Numbered from the stretch's first letter, positions 9,277-18,537 are shown. The stretch: DNA of 64,000 nt from Ensifer adhaerens (GCF_002940685.1 NZ_PNFP01000008.1:124001-188000), one strand, 5' to 3'. Numbers and translations are program-made. Notes: generated by a model not told the origin, from the letters alone.

Positions 9277-9304
9277 AGCAAAACCGCGCGTCCTATGGAC
9301 GCGC
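9277..9304 (-). terminator. Terminator after the LolA-like gene
   Basis: On the minus strand an 8-bp perfect stem GCGCGTCC / GGACGCGC with an ATA loop is followed by GG and TTTT. It lies 28 bases after the LolA-like stop. Confidence 0.7.
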
Positions 9305-9331
9305 AAGGGTGCCTGGGACGCTTGCTGTTGC

Positions 9332-9994
9332 TCAGCCGCCCCGTTTGTTGCGGACTTCGTCATAGGGGATCTGGAAGACCTTGTCGTCCAGCGCCATCCC
9401 GGTCTTGACGTTGAAGATCATGACCGAGGTGTCTTTCTTCTGCGCGTCGGTGATCGTCCACTGGCGCAGGTCATAGGTCTTCGGGTCGAACATCATGGTG
9501 ATCGTCGAATCGCCGAAGATCGAGCGGTCGCCAAGCACGATGGTGATGAGGTCGGATTCTTCCTTGACGTTGCGCACCATCTTGCCGGTCAGGTCGATCC
9601 TCTCGCTGAGCAGGAGGTTGAGCGGCGTCTTCGACAGCGGGTAGATGTCCCAGGTCTTGAGCTTCATGTTGCCGATGACGACCGACTTGCCGTCGGCGAT
9701 CACGCGCATCGGCGAGGGGGCCTCGTAGTTGAAACGGATGCGGCCGGGGCGGCGGATATAGAACTTGCCGCCGGTCTGTTCGCCGCGCGGGCCGAACTGC
9801 ACGAATTCGCCGGCCATGGTCTTCACCGAAGAGAAGTGATCGGCGATCTTCTGGGCTGCGCTCGGCGCCTGCGCGAACGCCTTGCCGATGTCGAGACCGG
9901 TGCCGCCGATGCCGGCAAGTGCCGCAAGCCCGCACACGAAGAGGCGGCGCGACATCACCGGGTGGTTGCGCTCGCCAGTCTTAGTCTCTGTCAT
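9332..9994 (-). CDS. LolA-like outer-membrane lipoprotein carrier family protein
   Basis: 220-aa exported protein with a LolA-type fold. After the signal peptide, residues such as MAGEFVQFGPRGEQTGGKFYIRRPGRIRFNYE and later WTITDAQ match the periplasmic lipoprotein chaperone pattern. Its role is probably to carry lipoproteins from inner to outer membrane. ATG 9994 has an AAGGAG site six bases upstream; the ATG at 10009 lacks one. The signal peptide contains MSRRLFVCG, a twin-arginine-like motif, before the hydrophobic core and the FAQ cleavage site. ftsK lies upstream in the same direction, the usual ftsK-lolA neighbourhood, though about 190 bases with three hairpins intervene. Confidence 0.88.
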   Translation of the reverse strand: MTETKTGERNHPVMSRRLFVCGLAALAGIGGTGLDIGKAFAQAPSAAQKIADHFSSVKTMAGEFVQFGPRGEQTGGKFYIRRPGRIRFNYEAPSPMRVIADGKSVVIGNMKLKTWDIYPLSKTPLNLLLSERIDLTGKMVRNVKEESDLITIVLGDRSIFGDSTITMMFDPKTYDLRQWTITDAQKKDTSVMIFNVKTGMALDDKVFQIPYDEVRNKRGG

Positions 9995-10035
9995 CTCGGT
10001 CTCCTTCATTTACGAATCATCTGGAGCGCAAGTGC

Positions 10036-10137
10036 GGCGCCTTCAAGGCGCCATTTTCGAGCTTTTTCGCTCGCGCTCTCACATGACCGTTACCAGTTCG
10101 GCCCCTTGTGCGGGGCCTCTGCCCGCGTTCGCCGGGC
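10036..10137. repeat. Three consecutive GC hairpins between ftsK and the LolA-like gene
   Basis: Perfect stems GGCGCC-TTCAA-GGCGCC (10036-10052), GGCCCC-TTGTGC-GGGGCC (10100-10117) and GCCCG-N7-CGGGC (10121-10137). None carries a good T tract on the minus strand, so they are not clear terminators. They may stabilise mRNA ends or be a mosaic repeat. Confidence 0.5.
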
Positions 10138-10200
10138 GTCTCTTCTGTCAAGGCATTCGCTTTACGCGACTCTGCCGGAATTTCCTTGTCGTCCGGCGAC

Positions 10201-12855
10201 TTACTCCTCGGTCGGCACCAGGATTTCGCGTTTCCCGGCATGGTTCGCCGGGCCGATGATGCCCTCCTGCTCCATGCGTTCGATCAGCGATGCGGCACGA
10301 TTGTAACCGATGCCGAGGCGACGTTGAACGTAGGAGGTGGAGGCCTTGCCGTCGCGAAGGACAACCGCGACCGCCTGGTCGTAGGGATCGTCGGAGTCTG
10401 CGAGGTTGGAGGTGCCGGCCGGGCCGCCGCCCTCACCATCATCGTCGTCGGCTTCAGTGATGGCGTCGAGATATTGCGGCACGCCCTGAGTCTTCAGGTA
10501 GGCGACGACTTCCTCGACCTCGTTGTCCGAAACGAAGGGACCGTGGACGCGCTGGATGCGGCCGCCACCGGCCATGTAGAGCATGTCGCCCATGCCGAGC
10601 AGCTGTTCGGCGCCCTGTTCACCAAGGATGGTGCGGCTGTCGATCTTGGACGTCACCTGGAACGAGATGCGGGTCGGGAAGTTGGCCTTGATCGTGCCGG
10701 TGATGACGTCGACCGACGGGCGCTGGGTTGCCATGATGACATGGATGCCGGCGGCGCGCGCCATCTGCGCAAGCCGCTGGACGGCGCCTTCGATGTCCTT
10801 GCCGGCGACCATCATCAGGTCGGCCATCTCGTCGATGATGACGACGATATAGGGCATCGGCGCCAGATCGAATTCTTCGGTTTCGTACATGGCTTCGCCG
10901 GTCTGGCGATCGAAGCCGGTCTGGACGGTGCGGGTGATCTGCTCGCCCTTGGCAAGCGCCTGCTCGACGCGGCTGTTGAAGCCGTCGATGTTGCGCACGC
11001 CGATCTTCGACATCTTCTTGTAGCGCTCTTCCATCTCGCGCACGGTCCATTTCAGCGCAACGACGGCCTTTTTCGGATCGGTAACGACGGGTGAAAGCAG
11101 GTGCGGGATGCCGTCATAGACGGAAAGTTCGAGCATCTTCGGGTCGATCATGATCAGGCGGCACTGGTCGGGGCTCAGGCGATAGAGCAGCGACAGGATC
11201 ATGGTGTTGATCGCGACCGATTTGCCCGAGCCGGTCGTCCCGGCAACGAGCAGATGCGGCATCTTGGCGAGATCGGCAACCACGGGCTCGCCGCCGATCG
11301 TCTTGCCGAGCGCCATGGCCAGGCGCGCCTTCGAGGTCTCGAAGTCGCGCGAGCCGATGAGTTCGCGCAGGTAGACGGTCTCGCGCCGCTGGTTCGGCAG
11401 TTCGATGCCGATGGCGTTGCGGCCGGGAACGACGGCGACGCGGGCAGCGATCGCGCTCATCGAGCGGGCGATGTCGTCGGCAAGGCCGATGACGCGGGAG
11501 GACTTGATGCCGGGCGCCGGCTCCAGTTCGTAGAGGGTGACGACCGGGCCGGGGCGTACATGGATGATCTCACCCTTGACGCCGAAATCTTCAAGAACGC
11601 CTTCGAGCATGCGGGCATTCTGCTCCAGCGCGTCGGGCGACAGCGACGCGTCGCGGCTGACGTTCTTCGGCTCGGCGAGGAAATGCATCGGCGGAAGCGT
11701 GAAATCGCCGTCGTTGTCGTCGACGAAGGAGCGCTGGGCTTCGCGTTCGCCCCGCTGGCCCGACTTCGGGCGAGGGGCAGGCGTTGCGACGCGCGAGCCG
11801 GCATTCGGCAAGCCCTGCTTCGGCGGCGCCGCTTTCGGCGCCCAGTCGGCGGCGGCGTCGTAATCGTCGTCAGGCAGGATGCCGGCGGGACGGCGTCCGT
11901 CGATATCGAAGGGCAGGTCGTCGTCCTCGTCGTCGGCCATGATCGGCGGCGGGGTGAGGACGCGGCGCTCGGAGCGGTCGAGCGAGGGCTCGATGCGGTC
12001 GCCGGCGGCCATCGGCTTCGGCCGGGCCGGCTCGTTCAGCGTGCCGAACTCGTCATTGTTGAAATCATAGGGTTCGTCGTACTGGCGCTTGGGCGTGGCG
12101 CGGGTGCCGCTCATGCCGAAGATGCGGCGCATGCGTGCGTGCATGGTGTAGCGCATGTGGGCAAAGGAGCCCATCAGCAGGGTGAAGGGCCCTTCGCTGT
12201 CATCCTCGTCGATCTCGTCGCGAACGGTGCGCGCCTTGCTCGGTGTCGGCTCGACGACCTCTTCGTCTTCCTCTTCGTCGCTGACGCCGATCAGGCCGGC
12301 GCTGTAGACCAGGCACCAGGCGGCCGGCACGGCGAAGATGCAGGCAAGAATGGTCGCAAGCGTGCCGGTCGGGAAGGCGCCGGTGAAGAGTGCCGGAAAG
12401 CGGAGAATCATGTCGCCGAAGACGCCGCCGAGGCCGTTGGGCAGCGGCCAGGTGATGGGGGCGGGAACGCAACTGAGCGCCGCGCCGGCAAGCACCGAGC
12501 CGACGAACCAGAGGCCGAGGCGCTTGAAGACCTTGTCGAAGCGCTTGCCGCCGATCAGCACCAGGGCCCAGGCGACCGCCGGCAAAAGGGCGACGACGCT
12601 GGCAAGGCCGAAAAACTGCATGAAGATATCGGCAAAGGCTGCACCGGTGTATCCGAGCACGTTGGTCGGCGCTTGCGATGTGGCGTAGGAGAAGCTCGGA
12701 TCGGCGACGTTCCAGGTCGAGAGCGCCGCAATCGCCAGCGCCAATGCGCCGAACAGCGCAAAGCCCGCCAGCGACGCGATCTGTCGCCAAACGAAGGTGG
12801 TTAGCACGAACCGGTTGGAACGGCTGTCAAGCGCTGCCGGATTGCTTCTGCTCAT
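10201..12855 (-). CDS. ftsK: DNA translocase FtsK
   Basis: 884-aa septal DNA pump. The N-terminal part has four to five membrane spans (about 25-190), followed by an acidic, proline-rich linker (about 190-400) and the RecA-like motor (about 440-820: Walker A VAGTTGSGKSVAIN, Walker B YIVVIIDEMADLMMV, MATQRPSVDVITG). The C-terminal gamma winged helix (TSYVQRRLGIGYNRAASLIERMEQEG) reads KOPS sites. An in-frame ATG at 12900 would add 15 Arg-rich residues, but the CtrA box at 12925-12940 puts the likely transcription start near 12900, so 12855 is preferred. It moves chromosome ends at division and activates XerCD. Confidence 0.96.
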   Translation of the reverse strand: MSRSNPAALDSRSNRFVLTTFVWRQIASLAGFALFGALALAIAALSTWNVADPSFSYATSQAPTNVLGYTGAAFADIFMQFFGLASVVALLPAVAWALVLIGGKRFDKVFKRLGLWFVGSVLAGAALSCVPAPITWPLPNGLGGVFGDMILRFPALFTGAFPTGTLATILACIFAVPAAWCLVYSAGLIGVSDEEEDEEVVEPTPSKARTVRDEIDEDDSEGPFTLLMGSFAHMRYTMHARMRRIFGMSGTRATPKRQYDEPYDFNNDEFGTLNEPARPKPMAAGDRIEPSLDRSERRVLTPPPIMADDEDDDLPFDIDGRRPAGILPDDDYDAAADWAPKAAPPKQGLPNAGSRVATPAPRPKSGQRGEREAQRSFVDDNDGDFTLPPMHFLAEPKNVSRDASLSPDALEQNARMLEGVLEDFGVKGEIIHVRPGPVVTLYELEPAPGIKSSRVIGLADDIARSMSAIAARVAVVPGRNAIGIELPNQRRETVYLRELIGSRDFETSKARLAMALGKTIGGEPVVADLAKMPHLLVAGTTGSGKSVAINTMILSLLYRLSPDQCRLIMIDPKMLELSVYDGIPHLLSPVVTDPKKAVVALKWTVREMEERYKKMSKIGVRNIDGFNSRVEQALAKGEQITRTVQTGFDRQTGEAMYETEEFDLAPMPYIVVIIDEMADLMMVAGKDIEGAVQRLAQMARAAGIHVIMATQRPSVDVITGTIKANFPTRISFQVTSKIDSRTILGEQGAEQLLGMGDMLYMAGGGRIQRVHGPFVSDNEVEEVVAYLKTQGVPQYLDAITEADDDDGEGGGPAGTSNLADSDDPYDQAVAVVLRDGKASTSYVQRRLGIGYNRAASLIERMEQEGIIGPANHAGKREILVPTEE

Positions 12856-12924
12856 GTTGCCTGCTGCCCGTCTCGATCTCAAGGGCGCATTGCGCGCCAT
12901 GGAATCAACCTAAGCGGAGTACGG

Positions 12925-12940
12925 TTAATGCGACATTAAC
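12925..12940. promoter_or_regulatory. CtrA-binding box upstream of ftsK
   Basis: TTAA-N7-TTAAC with the spacer TGCGACA, followed by CAT; the reverse strand also reads TTAA-N7-TTAACC. This is the full alphaproteobacterial CtrA consensus. It sits where the -35 region of an ftsK promoter would be, suggesting cell-cycle control. Confidence 0.7.
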
Positions 12941-12991
12941 CATGCGTAGTCGGCGCTAAAATAGCGGTCGCAACCGGAGAGATCGGCCAAG

Positions 12992-13021
12992 AAAAAAGGC
13001 CCGGAGCTTTCGATCCGGGCC
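12992..13021 (-). terminator. Terminator of glnK-amtB
   Basis: Minus-strand stem GGCCCGGA / TCCGGGCC (12998-13021) followed by six T residues (A run at 12992-12997), 70 bases after the amtB stop. Confidence 0.92.
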
Positions 13022-13090
13022 AAGGGCGATCCGCGTGGGGCGGATCGCGACGGGACTGTGAGCAGCGCCAGGTCCGGCGCTGTGATCGGC

Positions 13091-14446
13091 TTAGCTGTGG
13101 TAGGCGGCTTCGCCATGGGACGAGAGGTCGAGACCCTCGCGCTCGGCTTCGACGGAGACGCGCAGGCCGACGACGGCGTCCACGACCTTGTAGAGAATCG
13201 TCGAGACGACACCGCACCATGCGATGGTGATGGCAACGGCGGTGAGCTGCGTCATGAACTGGCCGCCCATGGTGACGCCGTCGGCATAGCCGATGCCGCC
13301 GAGCGACGAGGAGGCGAAGATGCCGGTGGCAAGCGCACCGAAGAAACCGCCGACGCCGTGAACGCCGAAGACATCCGCCGTGTCGTCATAGTGGAACTTG
13401 TTCTTCACGACCGAGACGAAGAAGTAGCAAAGCGGCGAGACAATCACGCCCATGACGATCGCACCCATCGGGCCGGCAATGCCGGCAGCCGGGGTGATGG
13501 CGACGAGGCCGGCGATCATGCCCGAAGCAGCACCCAGCATCGAAGCCTTGCCGCGGGTGATGGTTTCGACCACCGACCAGGAGAGCACTGCGGCGGCGGT
13601 TGCAAGGAAGGTGTTGACGGTTGCAAGCACTGCCCCGCCGGAAGCTTCGAGGTTCGAGCCGGCATTGAAACCGAACCAGCCGAACCAGAGCATGGCGGCG
13701 CCGACCAGCGTCAGCGTCATGGAGTGCGGCGCCATCATGTCACGGCCGTAGCCGGTGCGCTTGCCAACCATGATCGCGCCGATCAGGCCCGCGACGCCGG
13801 CATTGATGTGAACGACGGTGCCGCCGGCGAAGTCGAGTGCACCCATGCCGAAGAGCAGGCCGTTGCCGTCCCAGACCATGTGGGCGATCGGGAAATAGAC
13901 GAAGGTGGCCCAGAGGATGGAGAAGAGCACGGCTGCCGAAAACTTGATGCGTTCGGCAAAGGCACCGACGATCAGGGCCGGTGTCAGTGCGGCGAAGGTC
14001 ATCTGGAAGAGCATGAAGATGTATTCCGGAATGACGACGCCTTCCGAGAAGGTTGCCGACGTGCTCTCACCGGTGACGCCGGCGAGGAACATCTTGGCGA
14101 AGCCGCCGAAATAGGGGCTGGTCGAGCCGCCGAAGGCGAAGGAATAGCCATAGACGACCCAGACGATCATCATCGCCGCGCCGATGACGGTGCACTGCAT
14201 CAGCACCGACAGCATGTTCTTGGCGCGCACCAGACCACCGTAGAAGAGCGCCAGGCCCGGGATCAGCATGAAGAAGACGAGTAGCGTCGAGATGAACATG
14301 AAGGCGGTATCGGCCTTGTCCGGGACCGGCGCTGCGGCGGCTGCGGCCGGCGCCGCCTCCTGTGCGAAGGCAACGGCCGGCGCAAGCAGGGCGGTGGTCA
14401 GAGCGCCGAGGCGTCCAAGAGAGGTGGTAAGTTTGCTGGATGACAT
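13091..14446 (-). CDS. amtB: Ammonium transporter AmtB
   Basis: 451-aa Amt/Mep/Rh channel. A cleavable signal peptide (ending AFAQ) and an Ala/Pro-rich spacer precede eleven membrane spans. Family landmarks include PGLALFYGGLVRAKN, WFGFNAGSNL and DDTADVFGVHGVGG with the conserved pore histidines. Its C-terminal tail (VGLRVSVEAEREGLDLSSHGEAAYHS) is the GlnK-docking region. The ATG at 14446 gives the signal peptide; the open frame upstream of it overlaps glnK and is not coding. It is the second gene of the glnK-amtB operon (28-base gap), the standard ammonium-sensing pair. Confidence 0.97.
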   Translation of the reverse strand: MSSSKLTTSLGRLGALTTALLAPAVAFAQEAAPAAAAAAPVPDKADTAFMFISTLLVFFMLIPGLALFYGGLVRAKNMLSVLMQCTVIGAAMMIVWVVYGYSFAFGGSTSPYFGGFAKMFLAGVTGESTSATFSEGVVIPEYIFMLFQMTFAALTPALIVGAFAERIKFSAAVLFSILWATFVYFPIAHMVWDGNGLLFGMGALDFAGGTVVHINAGVAGLIGAIMVGKRTGYGRDMMAPHSMTLTLVGAAMLWFGWFGFNAGSNLEASGGAVLATVNTFLATAAAVLSWSVVETITRGKASMLGAASGMIAGLVAITPAAGIAGPMGAIVMGVIVSPLCYFFVSVVKNKFHYDDTADVFGVHGVGGFFGALATGIFASSSLGGIGYADGVTMGGQFMTQLTAVAITIAWCGVVSTILYKVVDAVVGLRVSVEAEREGLDLSSHGEAAYHS

Positions 14447-14474
14447 CGAGGTAGTGCTCCCTGAACGGCGTGAT

Positions 14475-14819
<345 letters not shown>

Positions 14820-14898
14820 TCATCCTTGTTCGCCTCCGGCGGAGGCCGTCTCTCCTTGCTGCGGAGCGCCCCAAGCGCCGTGCAACCGGACTATGACA

Positions 14899-14914
14899 TT
14901 CAAGGGGCGTGCCA
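14899..14914 (-). promoter_or_regulatory. Sigma-54 (-24/-12) promoter of glnK-amtB
   Basis: On the minus strand TGGCACG-N4-TTGAA; the consensus is TGGCACG-N4-TTGCW, so only one core base differs. The GG and G dinucleotide positions are 12 bases apart as required. Transcription would begin about 75 bases before the glnK ATG. NtrC activation is inferred from the family. Confidence 0.8.
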
Positions 14915-14942
14915 GATTCTGACGCCTGCTCTAAGTGTATGA

Positions 14943-14986
14943 AAAGAAAATAGAAAAAAGAACGCCGCAGCAATAATGCTGCGGCG
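14943..14986 (-). terminator. Terminator of tesB
   Basis: Perfect 10-bp stem CGCCGCAGCA / TGCTGCGGCG with a four-base loop (14963-14986). On the minus strand it is followed by GTTCTTTTTTCTATTTTC. It ends tesB about 65 bases after the stop and separates it from the glnK promoter. Confidence 0.92.
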
Positions 14987-15048
14987 CACCAAAGAAATGT
15001 CAATTTAGAAGATTAAAAAATAGGCAGATTGAAGAATCTGCTCGTTTT

Positions 15049-15933
15049 CTATTCAGTTGCCTTTTTCCGGATCAACCCTTCCTGGGCAACGGAGGCAATC
15101 AGCACGCCGGAACGCGTAAAAAGGCTGCCTCTGGTCATCCCGCGGGCACCATGTGCACTCGGACTGTCCTGGGTGTAGAGCAGCCAGTCGTCCATCTTGC
15201 AGGGCCGGTGGAACCACATGGCGTGATCGAGGCTCGCGACCTGCAGATTGCGGTCGAAGACCGACGTGCCATGCGCGTAGAGCGAGGTGTCGAGCAGCGT
15301 CATATCGGAGAGATAGGCAAGGATCGCCGCCTGGATGTGGCGTTCGTCGGGAACCGTGCCGACGGCCTTGACCCAGACGTCCTGGATCGGCTTGCCGTCG
15401 TCGCGGGTGAAGTAGTGGTGAAACGAAGCCGGGCGGATCTCGATCGGCCGCGGCCGCTCCCAGTAGCGGCGGATCGCTTCCGGTGCGTGCACGAGGAACT
15501 TTTCCTTCAGCTCCTGCTCGCCCGGGAGCGTCTCGGGCATGGCGAGATCAGGCATCTCGATCTGGTGGTCGAAGCCGTCCTCGTCGTACTGGAACGAGGC
15601 CGACATGGAGAAGATCGCCTTGCCGTGCTGGATGGCGACGACCCGGCGGGTGGCGAAGCTTGTGCCGTCGCGGATGCGGTCGACTTCGTAGATGATCGGC
15701 ACCGACGGGTCGCCCGGTCGCATGAAATAGGCGTGCAGCGAATGGACGTAGCGGTCCGCGTCCACGGTGCGCTGGGCAGCGACCAGTGCCTGGCCGATCA
15801 CCTGGCCGCCAAACACCCGCTGCCAGCCGACCTGTGGGCTCAAGCCCCGGAACAGATTCTCCTCCAGCTTCTCGAGATCGAGAATGGCGAGCAGCGCATC
15901 CATGGGCGTGGTGGTCTCGGTGGGGCGCGACAT
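15049..15933 (-). CDS. tesB: Acyl-CoA thioesterase II
   Basis: 294-aa double-hotdog thioesterase that hydrolyses acyl-CoA to free acid and CoA. TesB landmarks are LFRGLSPQVGWQRVFGGQVIGQAL at the start, a central SFHHYFTRDDGKP, and a C-terminal LDHAMWFHRPCKMDDWLLY with the conserved catalytic Asp region, followed by GSLFTRSGVLIASVAQEGLIR. The start at 15933 is chosen because MSRPTETTTPMDALLAIL gives the family's usual length; the frame continues upstream into the divergent promoter gap. It is single and divergent from the ubiquinone hydroxylase gene. Confidence 0.95.
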   Translation of the reverse strand: MSRPTETTTPMDALLAILDLEKLEENLFRGLSPQVGWQRVFGGQVIGQALVAAQRTVDADRYVHSLHAYFMRPGDPSVPIIYEVDRIRDGTSFATRRVVAIQHGKAIFSMSASFQYDEDGFDHQIEMPDLAMPETLPGEQELKEKFLVHAPEAIRRYWERPRPIEIRPASFHHYFTRDDGKPIQDVWVKAVGTVPDERHIQAAILAYLSDMTLLDTSLYAHGTSVFDRNLQVASLDHAMWFHRPCKMDDWLLYTQDSPSAHGARGMTRGSLFTRSGVLIASVAQEGLIRKKATE

Positions 15934-16018
15934 TTCGGCAGTCTCCGATGGTAGGAACGTCGATGGCATTGATCTATATAGACATAAAACGATGCTCAAG
16001 TGCGACGGGAGAAAGCCG

Positions 16019-17233
16019 ATGCTCGATGTCTTGATTGCCGGTGGCGGCTATGTCGGCCTTTCGCTCGCCGTTTCCCTGAAGAAGGCGGCGCCGCATCTCG
16101 ACGTCATGGTGATCGATGGCGCGCCGGAAGGCGCCTGGAAGAAGGACCAGCGTGCCTCGGCCGTCGCCTCCGCCGCCGAGCGCATGCTCGACGTGCTCGG
16201 TGTCTGGGACGAGATTGCGCCGGAGGCCGAGCCGATCCGCCGCATGGTGATCACCGATTCGAAGGCGGCCGATCCGGTACGCCCGGTGTTCCTGACCTTC
16301 GACGGCGACGGCGGCGATGGTCGTCCCTTTGCCCATATGGTGCCGAACACGGCGATGGTCGGCGCGCTGCGCCGCGCCTGTGAAGCGCTCGGCGTCGTCA
16401 ATCGCCAGTCGACCATGGTCGAGAGCTTCAAGAGCGGCGACCATGCCGTCGCCGTCACGCTTGCCGGCGGCGAAGAGCTGGAGGCACGCCTGCTCGTCGC
16501 CTGCGACGGCGTACGCTCGAAGCTGCGTGATGCCGCAGGGATCAAGACGGTCGAGTTCGACTATGGCCAGTCCGGTATCGTCACGACTGTCGAACACGAG
16601 CGGCCGCACGACGGCACGGCCGAGGAGCATTTCCTGCCGGCGGGCCCCTTTGCCACCCTGCCGCTCAAGGACAATCGCTCGTCGCTGGTCTGGACCGAGC
16701 GCACCGAGGACGCCGAACGCCTGGTCAAGGGTGACGATTTCCTGTTCGAGGAAGAGCTGGAGCGGCGCTTCGGCCACAGGCTCGGCCATCTGAAGGTGGT
16801 CGGCGGACGGCGGGCCTTCCCGCTCGGGCTGACGCTGGCGCGTGATTTCGTCAAGCCGCGCTTCGCGCTTGCCGGCGATGCCGCCCACGGCATCCATCCG
16901 ATCTCCGGCCAGGGTCTCAATCTCGGCTTCAAGGACGTCGCAGCCTTGGCGGAAACCATCGTCGAGGCGGATCGCCTCGGGCTCGATATCGGCTCGTTCG
17001 CCGTGCTCGAGCGCTACCAGAGCTGGCGGCGTTTCGACACGTTCCGCATGGGGGTGACGACGGACGTGCTCAACCGGCTGTTTTCCAACGACATCACTCC
17101 GGTCAGGATCGCCCGCGACTTCGGTCTCGGTCTCGTCGACAGGATGCCGTCGCTGAAGAGCTTCTTCATCCGCCAGGCGGCCGGCATTGCCGGTGAAACC
17201 GATCCGCGGCTGTTGTCGGGACAGCCGATCTGA
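16019..17233 (+). CDS. UbiH/UbiF/COQ6-family FAD-dependent hydroxylase
   Basis: 404-aa flavoprotein monooxygenase. It has an N-terminal dinucleotide-binding motif (DVLIAGGGYVGLSLAVSLKK), the middle GRP/ACDGVRSKLR motif, and the C-terminal FAD-ribose motif RFALAGDAAHGIHPISGQGLNLGFKD typical of ubiquinone-ring hydroxylases. It most likely hydroxylates an intermediate of ubiquinone synthesis; UbiH, UbiF and UbiL cannot be told apart from sequence alone. The ATG at 16019 has GGGAGAAA just upstream. An upstream ATG at 15992 would add nine residues. It is divergent from tesB, with a TATATA-containing gap of about 85 bases. Confidence 0.92.
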   Translation: MLDVLIAGGGYVGLSLAVSLKKAAPHLDVMVIDGAPEGAWKKDQRASAVASAAERMLDVLGVWDEIAPEAEPIRRMVITDSKAADPVRPVFLTFDGDGGDGRPFAHMVPNTAMVGALRRACEALGVVNRQSTMVESFKSGDHAVAVTLAGGEELEARLLVACDGVRSKLRDAAGIKTVEFDYGQSGIVTTVEHERPHDGTAEEHFLPAGPFATLPLKDNRSSLVWTERTEDAERLVKGDDFLFEEELERRFGHRLGHLKVVGGRRAFPLGLTLARDFVKPRFALAGDAAHGIHPISGQGLNLGFKDVAALAETIVEADRLGLDIGSFAVLERYQSWRRFDTFRMGVTTDVLNRLFSNDITPVRIARDFGLGLVDRMPSLKSFFIRQAAGIAGETDPRLLSGQPI

Positions 17234-17251
17234 GCCTGTACTTGAGGATTG

Positions 17252-17432
17252 CCCTCACCCTGACCCTCTCCCGTAGGCGGGGAGAGCGGACGAGAGCTAC
17301 TGCCGCACCATCGCTTGGTCTCAGGTCGCTGCTGAACAAGCGGAACGCAACCTTTGTTGCTGAAGTGCAGGTGGCGCCGCAGACTTCCTTCTCCCCGCTT
17401 AGCGGGGAAGGTGCCGGCAGGCGGATGAGGGC
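17252..17432. repeat. RIME-type intergenic mosaic repeat, copy 1
   Basis: Two palindromes flank a variable middle. The left one begins CCCTCACCCTGACCCTCTC and has the arms CTCTCCC / GGGGAGAG. The right one, CTTCTCCCCGC...GCGGGGAAG, runs into the GGTGCCGGCAGGCGGATGAGG end. This is the known Rhizobium intergenic mosaic layout. It fills the 235-base gap between the hydroxylase and the Trm112-like gene. Confidence 0.88.
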
Positions 17433-17468
17433 CTATGGGGTCGATCGAAAACGACGCCGAGGAAGAGC

Positions 17469-17657
17469 TCAATTCTCGATCTTGCGCGCTTCCGAAACCA
17501 GCATGATCGGCACACCGTCGCGGATCGGATAGGCGAGGCGGGCCTTTTCCGAGACAAGCTCGCCCGCCTCGGCGTCGTAGCTGAGGCGGCCCTTGGTCAG
17601 CGGGCAGACGAGCAGCTCGAGCAGTTTCGGATCGACCTTGCTGGCGTTGATGTCCAT
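17469..17657 (-). CDS. Trm112-like (DUF343) small protein
   Basis: 62-aa protein of the Trm112/YcaR family: [35 protein letters not shown]. Only one Cys of the usual zinc-binding set is visible (VCP); the others are absent, as in many proteobacterial members. In eukaryotes and archaea Trm112 activates methyltransferases; the bacterial role is poorly known. ATG 17657 follows the Lon-domain gene stop by ten bases, so the two are co-transcribed. It ends beside RIME copy 1. Confidence 0.88.
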   Translation of the reverse strand: MDINASKVDPKLLELLVCPLTKGRLSYDAEAGELVSEKARLAYPIRDGVPIMLVSEARKIEN

Positions 17658-17667
17658 TGTCCGTTGC

Positions 17668-18348
17668 TCACTGCAGAATGCTGTCCATATCGCCGAAGTC
17701 GCGCGCAAGCACGATCTCGGTGATGGCGATCAGGGTTTCGGCGCGGGTCTTGAGGTCCGGGGCTTCGAGCAACGCCTGTTTTTCCGCCGGGCCATAGGGC
17801 GACATCATCGCCATGGAATTGACCAAGGTGCGGTTGCTCGCCCGCTCGACGCTTTCCCAGTCGGCCTTCAGCTTGTTGGCTTCGAGATAGGCCTTGAAGG
17901 CAGCAAGCAGTGCGGCCCGGTCGACGAGGGTTTCATCGTCGCGGTTTTCGAGATCGGCGGCAAAGGGGCCGATGCGGAAACGGCGATAGCCGCGGGTGCC
18001 GCCGACTTCCGAAAACAGCCGGTAACGGCAAACGCCGGTCAGCGAGGTGATGTAGCGGCCGTCGCCGGTTTCGGCAAAGGACGTGATGCGGCCGATGCAG
18101 CCGACCTCGCAGAGCGCCTGCATCGGGCCGGTGGCCGTGTCGTTGCGGCCTTCGCAGAAGGATGGCTGCACGATGCCGATCAGCCGGTTGCCGGAGAGCG
18201 CGTCGTCGAGCATGGCGAGATAGCGCGGTTCGAAGATGTTGAGCGGAAGCTGAGCGCCGGGAAGCAGCAGCGCACCGGTCAGCGGAAACACCGGAATGAT
18301 CTCCGGCAAGTCCTTGGGACCGAGATAACGTGCATTTCCGACGTGCAT
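17668..18348 (-). CDS. Lon protease substrate-binding-domain protein (no protease domain)
   Basis: 226-aa protein formed by the LON N-terminal domain alone: [47 protein letters not shown]. There is no AAA or Ser-Lys protease domain, so it is an independent LON-domain protein, perhaps an adaptor. Start ATG 18348 gives [16 protein letters not shown]; the ribosome site is weak. It is upstream of and tightly spaced to the Trm112-like gene, and downstream of the thioredoxin/TPR gene, a small apparent protein-quality group. Function is inferred from the domain only. Confidence 0.9.
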   Translation of the reverse strand: MHVGNARYLGPKDLPEIIPVFPLTGALLLPGAQLPLNIFEPRYLAMLDDALSGNRLIGIVQPSFCEGRNDTATGPMQALCEVGCIGRITSFAETGDGRYITSLTGVCRYRLFSEVGGTRGYRRFRIGPFAADLENRDDETLVDRAALLAAFKAYLEANKLKADWESVERASNRTLVNSMAMMSPYGPAEKQALLEAPDLKTRAETLIAITEIVLARDFGDMDSILQ

Positions 18349-18493
18349 TTCCGATAGACCCTGCCGGTATTCGCTTTTGCCCCGCCAAGGAAGCGTGGTC
18401 AACCAGATCAAGAGATGGTGCGCCGCTTGAAAATCTCAAGGGACGAGCATGCCGATCTTCACGGGTGAATATGGATCGTGATCGGATCCGCTT

Positions 18494-18518
18494 AAGGGGC
18501 GCAGACCGCGCCCCTTTT
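18494..18518. terminator. Bidirectional terminator-like hairpin after the thioredoxin/TPR gene
   Basis: Stem AAGGGGCGC / GCGCCCCTT with a five-base loop. T residues follow on the plus strand; on the minus strand, the direction of the gene ending at 18538, the T run is only two bases plus AAG. Confidence 0.65.
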
Positions 18519-18537
18519 CAAAACCATGACTGACGGC

